A stretch of 64,000 nt of DNA from contig NZ_JAEKJB010000015.1 in assembly GCF_016785095.1 (NCBI RefSeq), positions 248,001 through 312,000 of the forward strand. The letters are read 5' to 3'. Position 1 is the stretch's first letter. The number at the start of each line of letters is the position of its first letter. Shown piece after piece: positions 17,352-25,590 of this stretch. Under the pieces are notes generated by a model. That model saw only the letters and a list, made by a program, of their open reading frames with translations, did no database searches and was not told where the DNA came from. The stretch comes from Alloalcanivorax marinus. GTDB taxonomy: Bacteria; Pseudomonadota; Gammaproteobacteria; Pseudomonadales; Alcanivoracaceae. The translations under genes were made by a program, and so were the position numbers.

Positions 17352-18650
17352 ATGAGCATGAAACGGAACCTGAAACGCATCGCCCAGGTAGGGATCGCCG
17401 CCGGCGCCATCACCTACAGTGGTCTGGTCAGCGCCGCGGACACCATCAAGGTGGGCGTGCTGCATTCGCTCTCCGGCACCATGGCGATCAGCGAATCCAC
17501 GCTCAAGGACACCGTCCTGATGATGATCGAGCAACAGAACGAAAAAGGCGGCGTGATGGGCAAGAAGCTCGAACCCGTGGTGGTGGACCCGGCCTCGGAC
17601 TGGCCGCTGTTCGCCGAGAAAGCCCGCCAGCTTCTTACCCAGGATAAGGTCGACGTGATCTTCGGTTGCTGGACCTCGGTGTCGCGCAAGTCCGTGCTGC
17701 CGGTGGTGGAAGAGCTCAACGGCCTGCTGTTCTATCCGGTTCAGTATGAAGGCGAGGAATCCTCCAAGAACGTTTTCTACACCGGCGCCGCGCCTAACCA
17801 GCAGGCGATTCCAGCGGTTGACTATCTTATCAACGACCTGGGCGTGAAGCGCTTCGTGCTGGCCGGCACCGACTATGTGTACCCGCGCACTACTAACAAG
17901 ATCCTGGAGGCCTACCTGAAGTCCAAGGGCATCGCCGACGATGACATCATGATCAACTACACCCCGTTCGGTCATTCCGACTGGCAGTCCATCGTCTCCC
18001 GCATCAAGGAATTCGGCAGCGAAGGCAAGAAGACCGCCGTGGTCTCCACCATCAACGGCGACGCCAACGTGCCGTTCTATAAAGAGCTGGGCAACCAGGG
18101 CATCGACGCCGCCGACATCCCGGTGGTGGCCTTCTCCGTGGGCGAGCAGGAGCTGTCCGGCATCGACACCGGTCCGCTGGTGGGTCACCTGGCCGCCTGG
18201 AACTACTTCGAAAGCGTTTACACGCCGGAGAACAACAAGTTCATCGACCAGTGGCACGACTACATCGGCGATGACAGCCGCGTCACCAACGATCCCATGG
18301 AAGCCACCTACATCGGCTTCAACATGTGGGTGAAAGCGGTTGAGAAAGCCAAATCCACCGACACCGACAAAGTCGCCAAGGCCATGATCGGCGTGGAGAC
18401 TCCGAACCTGACCGGCGGCACCGCGGTGATGAACAAGAACCACCACCTCTCCAAGCCGGTGCTGATCGGTGAAATCCAGGACGACGGCCAGTTCGCCGTG
18501 GTCTGGCAAACCGACGGCCTGGTGGCCGGCGATGCCTGGTCCGACTACCTGCCGGATTCCAAGAACCTGATCGCCGACTGGACCGCCCCGATCAACTGCG
18601 GCAACTACAACACCAAGACCAAGACCTGCGGCGGCCAGACCGCCCAATAA
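17352..18650 (+). CDS. urtA: Urea ABC importer, periplasmic binding protein
   Basis: A 432-residue type I binding protein. A Sec signal covers residues 1-29 (LKRIAQVGIAAGAITYSGLV, cleavage near SAADT). The mature part starts IKVGVLHSLSGTMAISEST and has FGCWTSVSRKSVLPVVEELN, ENLLFYPVQYEGEES-like and GAAPNQQAIPAVD blocks typical of UrtA. It captures urea at low concentration for the UrtBCDE transporter encoded downstream. A stable hairpin follows at 18675, which would leave more binding-protein message than permease message. Its placement after urea carboxylase supports urea as ligand. Confidence 0.94.
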   Translation: MSMKRNLKRIAQVGIAAGAITYSGLVSAADTIKVGVLHSLSGTMAISESTLKDTVLMMIEQQNEKGGVMGKKLEPVVVDPASDWPLFAEKARQLLTQDKVDVIFGCWTSVSRKSVLPVVEELNGLLFYPVQYEGEESSKNVFYTGAAPNQQAIPAVDYLINDLGVKRFVLAGTDYVYPRTTNKILEAYLKSKGIADDDIMINYTPFGHSDWQSIVSRIKEFGSEGKKTAVVSTINGDANVPFYKELGNQGIDAADIPVVAFSVGEQELSGIDTGPLVGHLAAWNYFESVYTPENNKFIDQWHDYIGDDSRVTNDPMEATYIGFNMWVKAVEKAKSTDTDKVAKAMIGVETPNLTGGTAVMNKNHHLSKPVLIGEIQDDGQFAVVWQTDGLVAGDAWSDYLPDSKNLIADWTAPINCGNYNTKTKTCGGQTAQ

Positions 18651-18674
18651 GCGAACGCCCACGATTCGCGACCC

Positions 18675-18702
18675 GCGGGCCGGCGCTGGCCGGCCCGCCT
18701 TT
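18675..18702 (+). terminator. Attenuating hairpin between urtA and urtB
   Basis: A perfect ten-base-pair GC stem (GCGGGCCGGC, loop GCTG, then its complement) is followed by CTTT. The very short T run suggests partial termination or message stabilisation after urtA. Confidence 0.6.
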
Positions 18703-18727
18703 AACGGACGGATTTCGAGGAACCACG

Positions 18728-20362
18728 ATGCGAAGGGTTCTGCTGATTGTATTGCTGTGGCTCGGCGCCACCGGCGTGGCGGGCGCGCAGACGCCCACCG
18801 ACGACCCGGTGGCGACGGACCCGCCCTCGGTGAGCGACGCGCTCGCCGACCTGAAAAGCCGCGACTTCGACGTCAAGGGCAGGGCCATTGAAACCATCGC
18901 CCGCTCCGGCCACGAACAAGCCGAGGCCCTGCTACAGGCACTGCTGGACCGCAAGCTGGTCCACGACCGCGCCCACGACCGTATCGTCCTGGGCGAACAG
19001 GCCGACGGCGGCTGGGCCCTCACCGACCCGCTCACCGGTGAATCCCTGGGCCAGGTGGACGCCCGTGCCGCCCGCCCGGTGATCATCAACAACCGGCTGC
19101 GCGAGAGGATTCGCAACCTGCAGGCCGTGGCCGCGCTCTCCAACGCCAACCCGTTGGCGCGCCGGGAAGCGGCGCAGCGTCTGGTTGGCACCACCGACCC
19201 GACGATGCTGCGTGCCCTGCGCGAACGTCAGGCCGAGGAAAGCAACCCCCTGGTCAACGGAGCCATCGACACTGCCTTGAACATCGCGCTGTTGCGCGAT
19301 CCCGGCAGTGACCTGCACACCCGCCTGGCGGCCATCGACGCGGTGGCCGGCAGCCTGGAGCCGGCGGTGAAAAACGTGCTGCGCGACCGCGCCACGCAAA
19401 CCGACGCCGCCGCCGAACGCAACGCGGCGGAGAAAGCGCTCAAGGCCATCGACGCGCGCGCCGCCCGTTACGAAACCGCCGATACCATTTTCTTCGGCCT
19501 GAGCCTGGGCTCGGTGCTGCTGCTGGCCGCCATCGGCCTGGCCATCACCTTCGGCGTCATGGGCGTGATCAACATGGCCCATGGCGAGCTGATCATGTTG
19601 GGCGCCTACACCACCTATGTGGTGCAACAGGTTTTTCCCCAGGGCCATGAATGGTCCCTGCTGATAGCGATCCCCGCCGCCTTTCTTGTCTCCGCCCTGG
19701 TCGGCATCGTCATCGAACGCTGCGTGATCCGCTTTCTCTACGGCCGCCCCCTGGAAACCCTGCTCGCTACCTTCGGCGTCAGCCTGATTCTGCAGCAGGC
19801 GGTGCGGCTGATCTTCTCGCCGCTGAACCGCAGCGTGGTGACCCCGGACTGGATGAGCGGTGCCCTGCAAATCAACCCGGTGTTCTCGCTCACCTACAAC
19901 CGGCTCTACATCATCTTCTTCGCCCTGGCGGTGTTCCTCACCCTGCTCACCGTGCTCAAGAAAACCCGACTCGGCCTGCAGGTGCGGGCCGTGAGCCAGA
20001 ACCGCATCACCGCCCGGGCCATGGGCATCCGCAGCGAACGGGTCAACGCCCTCACCTTCGGCCTCGGTTCCGGCATCGCCGGTATCGCCGGCGTGGCCCT
20101 GGCCCAGCTCACCAACGTGGGCCCCAACCTGGGCCAGGCCTACATCATCGACTCCTTCATGGTGGTGGTGTTCGGCGGCGTCGGAAACCTGTGGGGCACG
20201 CTCACCGCCGCCTTCGGCCTGGGCATCGCCAACAAGTTCATCGAACCGCTGGCCGGCGCCGTGCTCGCCAAGATCATGGTGCTGGTGTTCATCATCCTGT
20301 TCATTCAGCGCAAACCGCGCGGGCTGTTCCCGCAGCGCGGTCGGGCCGCGGAGGATTCATGA
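18728..20362 (+). CDS. urtB: Urea ABC importer permease UrtB
   Basis: A 544-residue LivH-type permease. A Sec signal (about 1-22, ending AGAQ) is followed by an extracytoplasmic helical region of about 220 residues, the extension usual in UrtB. The membrane part begins near residue 250 with FGLSLGSVLLLAAIGLAITF, then VMGVINMAHGELIMLGAY, the hallmark of the family, and ends with the QRKPRGLFPQRGR tail. It forms the channel with UrtC. The stop overlaps the urtC start by four bases (ATGA). Confidence 0.94.
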   Translation: MRRVLLIVLLWLGATGVAGAQTPTDDPVATDPPSVSDALADLKSRDFDVKGRAIETIARSGHEQAEALLQALLDRKLVHDRAHDRIVLGEQADGGWALTDPLTGESLGQVDARAARPVIINNRLRERIRNLQAVAALSNANPLARREAAQRLVGTTDPTMLRALRERQAEESNPLVNGAIDTALNIALLRDPGSDLHTRLAAIDAVAGSLEPAVKNVLRDRATQTDAAAERNAAEKALKAIDARAARYETADTIFFGLSLGSVLLLAAIGLAITFGVMGVINMAHGELIMLGAYTTYVVQQVFPQGHEWSLLIAIPAAFLVSALVGIVIERCVIRFLYGRPLETLLATFGVSLILQQAVRLIFSPLNRSVVTPDWMSGALQINPVFSLTYNRLYIIFFALAVFLTLLTVLKKTRLGLQVRAVSQNRITARAMGIRSERVNALTFGLGSGIAGIAGVALAQLTNVGPNLGQAYIIDSFMVVVFGGVGNLWGTLTAAFGLGIANKFIEPLAGAVLAKIMVLVFIILFIQRKPRGLFPQRGRAAEDS

Positions 20363-21489
20363 GACATTCCGACTTCAAGACCGCGCTCACCGACCACGCC
20401 GCCAAGCTGTTCCTGGGCGTGCTGTTCGGCGCGGTGATCATCGTCGCCCTGCTCAACCTGCTGGTACCGGCGGACTCCGCCCTGCACGTGAGCAGCTACA
20501 CCGTCACCCTGCTGGGCAAGTACCTGTGCTACGCCCTGCTCGCCCTGGCCCTGGATCTGGTGTGGGGCTACTGCGGCATCCTCAGCCTCGGCCACGGCGC
20601 TTTCTTCGCCCTGGGCGGCTACGCCATGGGCATGTACCTGATGCGCCAGATCGGCGACCGGGGCGTCTACGGCAACCCGGAACTCCCGGACTTCATGGTA
20701 TTCCTGAACTGGGATCAATTGCCCTGGTACTGGCACGGCTTCGACCATTTCGGCTTCGCCCTGCTGATGGTGGGTCTGGTACCCGGCGTGCTGGCTTTCG
20801 TGTTCGGCTGGCTGGCGTTCCGCTCCCGGGTCACCGGCGTTTACCTGTCGATCATCACCCAGGCGCTCACCTACGCGCTGATGCTGGCGTTCTTCCGCAA
20901 CGAGCTGGGCTTTGGCGGCAACAACGGCCTCACCGACTTCAAGGACCTGCTCGGCTTCTCGCTGCAGGCGGATGGCACCCGGGTGGCCCTGCTGCTGGCC
21001 TCGGCACTCGCCCTGGGCGGTGCCTTCGTGCTGTGCCGCTGGATCACCGGCACCCGCCTGGGCCGCACCGTCATGGCGGTACGCGACGCGGAATCCCGCG
21101 CCCGCTTCCTGGGCTACCGCACCGAACACTACAAACTGTGGGTATTCACCTTGAGCGCGGTGCTGGCCGGCATCGCCGGGGCCCTTTATGTGCCCCAGGT
21201 GGGCATCATCAACCCGGGGGAATTCTCGCCGCTCAACTCCATCGAGCTGGTGGTGTGGGTGGCCGTGGGTGGCCGCGCCACCCTGTACGGCGCGGTGATC
21301 GGCGCCATCCTGGTGAACTACGCCAAGACCGTGTTCACCGGCGTGATGCCGGAAGCCTGGCTGTTCGCCTTGGGGGGCCTGTTCGTGGCGGTCACCGTAT
21401 TCCTGCCGCAAGGGCTCGTCGGTCTGGCCAGGAACCTGGCCCGCAAGAAGAAACAACCGGACCAGGAGGCCCACCATGAGCCAGCCTGA
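20359..21489 (+). CDS. urtC: Urea ABC importer permease UrtC
   Basis: A 376-residue LivM-type permease. I use the ATG at 20359, which overlaps the urtB stop; the frame stays open further upstream but that part is only the shadow of urtB. The membrane protein shows the family blocks LDLVWGYCGILSLGHGAFFA and GVYLSIITQALTYALML, and a GNNGLTDFKDLLGF loop. It pairs with UrtB to carry urea across the inner membrane. The 3' end overlaps urtD by 14 bases, so the two are translationally coupled. Confidence 0.94.
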   Translation: MRHSDFKTALTDHAAKLFLGVLFGAVIIVALLNLLVPADSALHVSSYTVTLLGKYLCYALLALALDLVWGYCGILSLGHGAFFALGGYAMGMYLMRQIGDRGVYGNPELPDFMVFLNWDQLPWYWHGFDHFGFALLMVGLVPGVLAFVFGWLAFRSRVTGVYLSIITQALTYALMLAFFRNELGFGGNNGLTDFKDLLGFSLQADGTRVALLLASALALGGAFVLCRWITGTRLGRTVMAVRDAESRARFLGYRTEHYKLWVFTLSAVLAGIAGALYVPQVGIINPGEFSPLNSIELVVWVAVGGRATLYGAVIGAILVNYAKTVFTGVMPEAWLFALGGLFVAVTVFLPQGLVGLARNLARKKKQPDQEAHHEPA

Positions 21490-22336
21490 TTCCTTCGCCA
21501 CCAGCCTCCGCGAAACCTTCCGCCGTGACCAGGTGTTCGGGCCCCTGCGCCCGGGCACCCGCCCGGTATCGGCGGGCCACCTGGACACCGGCGGCAAGCA
21601 CATCCTCTACATGGAGGACGTCACCGTCAGCTTCGACGGCTTCAAGGCCCTCAACGACCTGACGCTCTACATCGAACCCGGCGAGCTGCGCTGCATCATC
21701 GGCCCCAACGGCGCCGGTAAATCCACCATGATGGACGTGATCACCGGCAAGACCCGCCCGGACAGCGGCGTTTGCTACTTTGGCCAGACCCTGGACCTGA
21801 CCCGCATGTCGGACACGGAAATCGCCACCGCCGGCATCGGCCGCAAGTTCCAGAAACCCACCGTGTTCCCGGAACACACCGCCCTGGAAAACCTGGAGCT
21901 GGCCATGGCCGGCCCCAAGGGCACCTGGCACGCCCTGCTGAAACCGGTCACCGGCGAACAACGCGACTGGATGGCGAGCACTCTGGATACCGTGGGCCTG
22001 CTCAATGATCGCGACCGGCCCGCCGGCGCCCTCTCCCACGGCCAGAAACAATGGCTGGAAATCGCCATGGTGCTGATGCAGAAACCGGAGCTGCTGCTGG
22101 TGGACGAACCCATCGCCGGCATGACCCGCCAGGAAGTGGAACGCACCACCGAGCTCCTGCAGGGCCTGGCCGGCGGACACTCGGTGATGGTGGTGGAGCA
22201 CGACATGGAGTTCATCCGCTCCATCGCCAACACCGTCACCGTGCTGCACCAGGGCAGCGTCCTCGCCGAGGGCAGCATGCAGCAGGTGCAAAACGACCCC
22301 AGGGTGATCGAGGTCTACCTCGGCGAATCCATGTGA
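21476..22336 (+). CDS. urtD: Urea ABC importer ATPase UrtD
   Basis: A 286-residue LivG-type ATPase with Walker A GPNGAGKST near residue 80, signature LSHGQKQWLEIAMVLMQKPE, Walker B LLLVDEPIAGM, and H-loop VVEHDME. The LSHGQ form in place of LSGGQ is usual for UrtD. The N-terminal extension of about 40 residues before the ABC core is also normal for the family. It pairs with UrtE to energise urea import. Confidence 0.93.
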   Translation: MSQPDSFATSLRETFRRDQVFGPLRPGTRPVSAGHLDTGGKHILYMEDVTVSFDGFKALNDLTLYIEPGELRCIIGPNGAGKSTMMDVITGKTRPDSGVCYFGQTLDLTRMSDTEIATAGIGRKFQKPTVFPEHTALENLELAMAGPKGTWHALLKPVTGEQRDWMASTLDTVGLLNDRDRPAGALSHGQKQWLEIAMVLMQKPELLLVDEPIAGMTRQEVERTTELLQGLAGGHSVMVVEHDMEFIRSIANTVTVLHQGSVLAEGSMQQVQNDPRVIEVYLGESM

Positions 22337-22346
22337 CGCTACGCTC

Positions 22347-22422
22347 GATACAGGGTGCAGGATACAGGATGAAAGACAGGCCCTTGCCCCGCACCTGTAT
22401 CCTGCATCCTGAATCCTGTATC
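22347..22422. repeat. Hairpin-forming iterated repeat between urtD and urtE
   Basis: The 128 bases between urtD and urtE hold GATACAGGGTGCAGGATACA at 22347 and a longer complementary arm at 22394-22422 made of CCTGTATCCTGCATCCTG-like units. They fold into an imperfect hairpin. It interrupts an otherwise tightly packed operon and may set the UrtE level. Confidence 0.7.
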
Positions 22423-22464
22423 GCGGCCACAGGCCGCCCGGCGCCGCTTTTATGAGAAAGGAAC

Positions 22465-23160
22465 ATGCTGAAACTACAAGGCCTCAACCAATACTACGGC
22501 GAATCCCACACCCTCTGGGATCTCGACCTCACCGTCGCCGAAGGCGAATGCCTGTGCGTCATGGGCCGCAACGGTGTCGGCAAGACCACCCTGCTCAAGG
22601 CCATCATGGGGCTGCTCCCCGTGGCCTCCGGCAGCATTGAATTCCAAGGCCGCGACCTGGCCAAAAAGCCCGCCGAGGAACGGGCCCGCGCCGGCATCGG
22701 CTACGTTCCCCAGGGCCGGGAAATCTTCCCCCTGCTCACCGTGGAAGAAAACCTGGAAACCGGCCTCCAGGCCCGCGCCGACCGCAGCCGCAAAATCCCC
22801 GAGCGCATCCATGAGCTGTTCCCGGTGCTCCACGACATGCGCCACCGCCGGGGCGGCGACCTCTCCGGCGGCCAGCAACAGCAGCTCGCCATCGGCCGCG
22901 CCCTGGCCCTGGACCCCAAACTGCTGATCCTGGACGAGCCCACCGAAGGCATTCAGCCCAACATCGTCGACATGATCGCCCGGGTCATCAAAACCCTGAA
23001 CCAGGAAGAAGGCCTCACCATTCTGCTGGTGGAACAGAAGCTGCCCTTCACCCGCGCCGTGGCGGACCACTTCGCGATTCTGGACCGGGGCAGCAAGGTG
23101 GCGGAAGGCGGCGTGAACGAGCTCGACGATGAGCTGGTGAAGAAGTATCTGACCGTTTGA
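22465..23160 (+). CDS. urtE: Urea ABC importer ATPase UrtE
   Basis: A 231-residue LivF-type ATPase: Walker A GRNGVGKTT near residue 38, GYVPQGREIFPLLTVEENL, signature LSGGQQQQLAIGRAL, Walker B LLILDEPTEGIQPNIV, and H-loop-region LLVEQKLPF. The GIQPNIV ending of the Walker B region is typical of UrtE. Start ATG 22465 follows AGAAAGGAAC. It is the last gene of the rightward operon and converges with the aminopeptidase gene 18 bases later; no clear terminator lies in between. Confidence 0.93.
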   Translation: MLKLQGLNQYYGESHTLWDLDLTVAEGECLCVMGRNGVGKTTLLKAIMGLLPVASGSIEFQGRDLAKKPAEERARAGIGYVPQGREIFPLLTVEENLETGLQARADRSRKIPERIHELFPVLHDMRHRRGGDLSGGQQQQLAIGRALALDPKLLILDEPTEGIQPNIVDMIARVIKTLNQEEGLTILLVEQKLPFTRAVADHFAILDRGSKVAEGGVNELDDELVKKYLTV

Positions 23161-23178
23161 GGCGTCGTCTGCCCCGGG

Positions 23179-23952
23179 TCAGGCACGCTCTTCATCTCGC
23201 AGCGTCAGCACCTCGAAGCCATCCGGGGTAACCGCGATGGTGTGCTCCCACTGGGCGGAAAGGCGCTTGTCGCGGGTGACCACGGTCCAGCCGTCCGGCT
23301 TGGTGCGCACCGCCGCCTTACCCTGATTGATCATCGGCTCGATGGTAAAGGTCATGCCCTCGCGCAGCACGGTACCGGCGCCGGGCTGGCCGTAGTGCAA
23401 CACCTGCGGGGCTTCGTGCATCTCGCGCCCGATGCCGTGGCCGCAGTATTCGCGTACCACGGAGTACCCCTGCCGCTCGGCGTAGCGCTGAATCGCGGCG
23501 CCGACATCGCCCAAAGTAGCGCCCGGTTTGACCACGCGGATGCCTTCCCACATGGCCTCGTAGGTCTTCTCCACCAACCGCCGCGCATGGGGAGCCACCT
23601 TGCCGATCATGTACATCTTGCTGGAATCGGCGATAAAGCCGCCTTTCTCCAGGGTGATGTCCACATTGATGATATCGCCGGACTTCAGGATCTTCTTCGC
23701 CGACGGCACGCCATGGCACACCACCTGGTTCACCGAGGTATTGAGCACATACTCGAAGCCATACTGGCCCTTGCTGGCCGGACGCGAGCCCAGCTCATCG
23801 ACGATGTAGCGCTCCACCCGATCGTTGATCTCCAGGGTGGAAAGACCGGCCGCCACCCAACCATCCAGGTACGCGAACACCGACGCCAGCAGCCGCCCGG
23901 ACTCGCGCATCAGCGCCAGCTCCGCCTCCGTCTTCAAGACCGCCTCAGCCAC
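23179..23952 (-). CDS. map: Methionine aminopeptidase, type I (accessory copy)
   Basis: A 257-residue metallopeptidase that removes initiator methionine. The five metal ligands appear in order: Asp in DIINVDITLE, Asp in FIADSSKMY, His in YCGHGIGREMHEAPQV, Glu in FTIEPMINQG and Glu in SAQWEHTIAV. The absence of an N-terminal extension makes it type Ia. The main housekeeping map usually lies beside rpsB; this copy instead overlaps a ParD-like gene by eight bases, so it is probably a second copy. The two genes form one leftward unit. Confidence 0.92.
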   Translation of the reverse strand: MAEAVLKTEAELALMRESGRLLASVFAYLDGWVAAGLSTLEINDRVERYIVDELGSRPASKGQYGFEYVLNTSVNQVVCHGVPSAKKILKSGDIINVDITLEKGGFIADSSKMYMIGKVAPHARRLVEKTYEAMWEGIRVVKPGATLGDVGAAIQRYAERQGYSVVREYCGHGIGREMHEAPQVLHYGQPGAGTVLREGMTFTIEPMINQGKAAVRTKPDGWTVVTRDKRLSAQWEHTIAVTPDGFEVLTLRDEERA

Positions 23953-24151
23953 CGGCCACCCGCCGTATATCCACCTCGGCCAGCTTCAGCTGCTCGCGCA
24001 CGATCTCGGAAAAGGACAGCTCAGGATTGGCCTCCGCCAACATACCGATTTTGATCCAGAACTCGGCCTGGGCGTTGATGGAACGCACCATTACCGAACT
24101 GGCTTTGCGGATCTCCTCGTGGAGATCATCGTTGATCTTTACGATGCCCAT
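23945..24151 (-). CDS. ParD-like ribbon-helix-helix protein
   Basis: A 68-residue protein (MGIVKINDDLHEEIRKASSV, then INAQAEFWIKIGMLAEANPE). The short strand followed by two helices fits the ParD-like antitoxin family with a ribbon-helix-helix fold. No RelE/ParE toxin is adjacent; instead it overlaps the aminopeptidase gene by eight bases, a pairing I know from other proteobacterial genomes. AT-rich palindromic sequence (TATATATGATTCGTATACG) lies just upstream, a candidate autoregulatory site. Confidence 0.75.
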   Translation of the reverse strand: MGIVKINDDLHEEIRKASSVMVRSINAQAEFWIKIGMLAEANPELSFSEIVREQLKLAEVDIRRVAGG

Positions 24152-24198
24152 GGCACGACCTATATATGAAACGTATACGAATCATATATACTGAGCCC

Positions 24199-24675
24199 TC
24201 AGCTCGCAACAGGGCGCGCCACCAGCAAATGGTAGGTGGTGAAACGCCGGCCCAGCAGCTGGCTCTGGTGCACCTCGCGCGCCATTCTGGCCAGCGACCG
24301 GTATTCCGGTCGACTGCCGAGAAGATGGAAGACAACTTCCTCATGGCCGAACTCGCTGGCCCAGCCCATCAGGATTCTGAATACGGCGATGCCAAGCCCC
24401 CAGGCCCTTTGTGACAGCACGATCGCAAGTTCGAAGCCATGATCATCCGGCTGAATCCCGCACCACCCCGCCAGCTTCCCACCCACGAGAATCCCGCGAA
24501 CCCGGCAGCCGGGCAGCGTGTCCAGCCGACGCTTCTCCCTTACCCACTCCTGGACGCTGTCCTTGTCGAAGCAGGCGTGACCCACCAGGTGCTTTCTCAG
24601 CGGCGCCTCGTTCAATACCGCCAGAAGGTCCTTTGAATCCACCCGGGTAAGATCAACCAGTTCCAGGTTGCTCAT
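24199..24675 (-). CDS. GNAT-family N-acetyltransferase
   Basis: A 158-residue protein with a GNAT-like plan: an N-terminal helix pair, a GGKLAGWCGIQ strand, ELAIVLSQRAWGLGIAVFRI as the acetyl-CoA-binding motif A (Q/R-x-x-G-x-G/A region), and a C-terminal strand HLLGSRPEYRSLARM. The target is unknown. It sits directly downstream of the frameshifted gene at 24682-25007 on the same strand with seven bases between them. Confidence 0.7.
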   Translation of the reverse strand: MSNLELVDLTRVDSKDLLAVLNEAPLRKHLVGHACFDKDSVQEWVREKRRLDTLPGCRVRGILVGGKLAGWCGIQPDDHGFELAIVLSQRAWGLGIAVFRILMGWASEFGHEEVVFHLLGSRPEYRSLARMAREVHQSQLLGRRFTTYHLLVARPVAS

Positions 24676-24681
24676 ATCAGA

Positions 24682-25007
24682 CTATCGACCTCCGCTAGCG
24701 CTTCCGGAACCCTCCTCACGGATCGTCAAACCATGGTGGTCCGCTATGGCCACCAGCGCCGACTCATCACCCCGGATCTCCCACTCGAACCAGTTGGTCC
24801 ACTCCATCACCAGTTCCTGGCCGTCTTTTCGGAGGGTATAGCTGTCGAAATCGATGCCTTTGTCAAAAGCCAGGGGCGCTCATCCTCCGCCTGTATGCCC
24901 ATGCCGTTGGCGATGGCCTTCATCTCCCCGTAGCTCTTGCCGAAAATGTTGGCCACGGAGGCAATGCCGAAACCGGAGACTTCTTCCTGTACAACGCAGC
25001 CAATCAC
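24682..25007 (-). pseudogene. Hypothetical protein with one-base frameshift
   Basis: Starting from GTG at 25007, the frame reads 47 sensible residues (IGCVVQEEVSGFGIASVANI, then GMGIQAEDERPWLL) and then goes into nonsense that stops at 24807. In another frame a well-formed continuation follows at once (KGIDFDSYTLRKDGQELVME, then WTNWFEWEIRGDESALVAIA) to a TAG at 24682. One extra A in the AAAA run at 24865-24868 (T on the coding strand) would restore PWLFDKGIDFD and a 108-residue protein. I do not recognise the family. It could be a true mutation or a sequencing error. Confidence 0.7.
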
Positions 25008-25012
25008 TTCTA

Positions 25013-25546
25013 TTACTCTAATCCCGCCGTTGCCATAATGAAGGCAACCCGCTCCTCAATGCCGACGCGAGGCACTTCCACGGTTTGGTAGCCCCGCCGC
25101 TCATACCACCGCTTCATCCCTTCGAATACCTCCACGGACTCCTCGAAGGTCTGGTCCCGCTCCGAGTCCGTGCCGTAGATTTCCTGCCAGGGCGGCAGCA
25201 GAAATACGGGATTTTGGTACGGGAACCGCTGAACCAGACCGGCCGCTTCGTCTTCCGTGATAGCGGACGCCAGGTCCAGCATGTACAACGCGTCCAGCAC
25301 ACCCCGGTCAAAGAAGGTCACGCCGTGGTGGGCTGTCGCGGCCCGATACTGTTCGATGTCCGAATCCAGGATCTCCCTGGCGAAGGAGGAGGCATCCGGT
25401 CGCGGCGACAGCCCCGCCGCCAACCTCGTCTTTATGATCCGCCGCGCGGCCTCCGGGGCCACGCGATGGCCCCGCGCCGCGAGAGCATCCAGCAAGGTGG
25501 TTTTGCCGCCACCAGGACCACCGGTGACCACGAACCGTTTACTCAT
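25013..25546 (-). CDS. AAA-family NTPase (AAA_28-like)
   Basis: A 177-residue P-loop protein starting MSKRFVVTGGPGGGKTTLLD with Walker A GGPGGGKTT at residues 9-17 and a kinase-like body: EAARRIIKTRL, FFDRGVLDAL as likely Walker B, and QTFEESVEVFEGMKRWYERR. This matches small predicted ATPases related to nucleotide kinases. I prefer the ATG at 25546; a GTG at 25585 would add 13 residues with no conserved look. The biological role is unknown. The end lies five bases from the frameshifted gene, suggesting one transcript. Confidence 0.75.
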   Translation of the reverse strand: MSKRFVVTGGPGGGKTTLLDALAARGHRVAPEAARRIIKTRLAAGLSPRPDASSFAREILDSDIEQYRAATAHHGVTFFDRGVLDALYMLDLASAITEDEAAGLVQRFPYQNPVFLLPPWQEIYGTDSERDQTFEESVEVFEGMKRWYERRGYQTVEVPRVGIEERVAFIMATAGLE

Positions 25547-25590
25547 AGGAACGACAAGCTCCCTTCCGCCGGGAAACAAAGGCACTCCGC

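Noticed and set aside
19651..20358. Upstream extension of UrtC to 612 residues
   Set aside because: It overlaps urtB in another frame and is Arg/Pro-rich shadow; the ATG at 20359 overlaps the urtB stop as expected.
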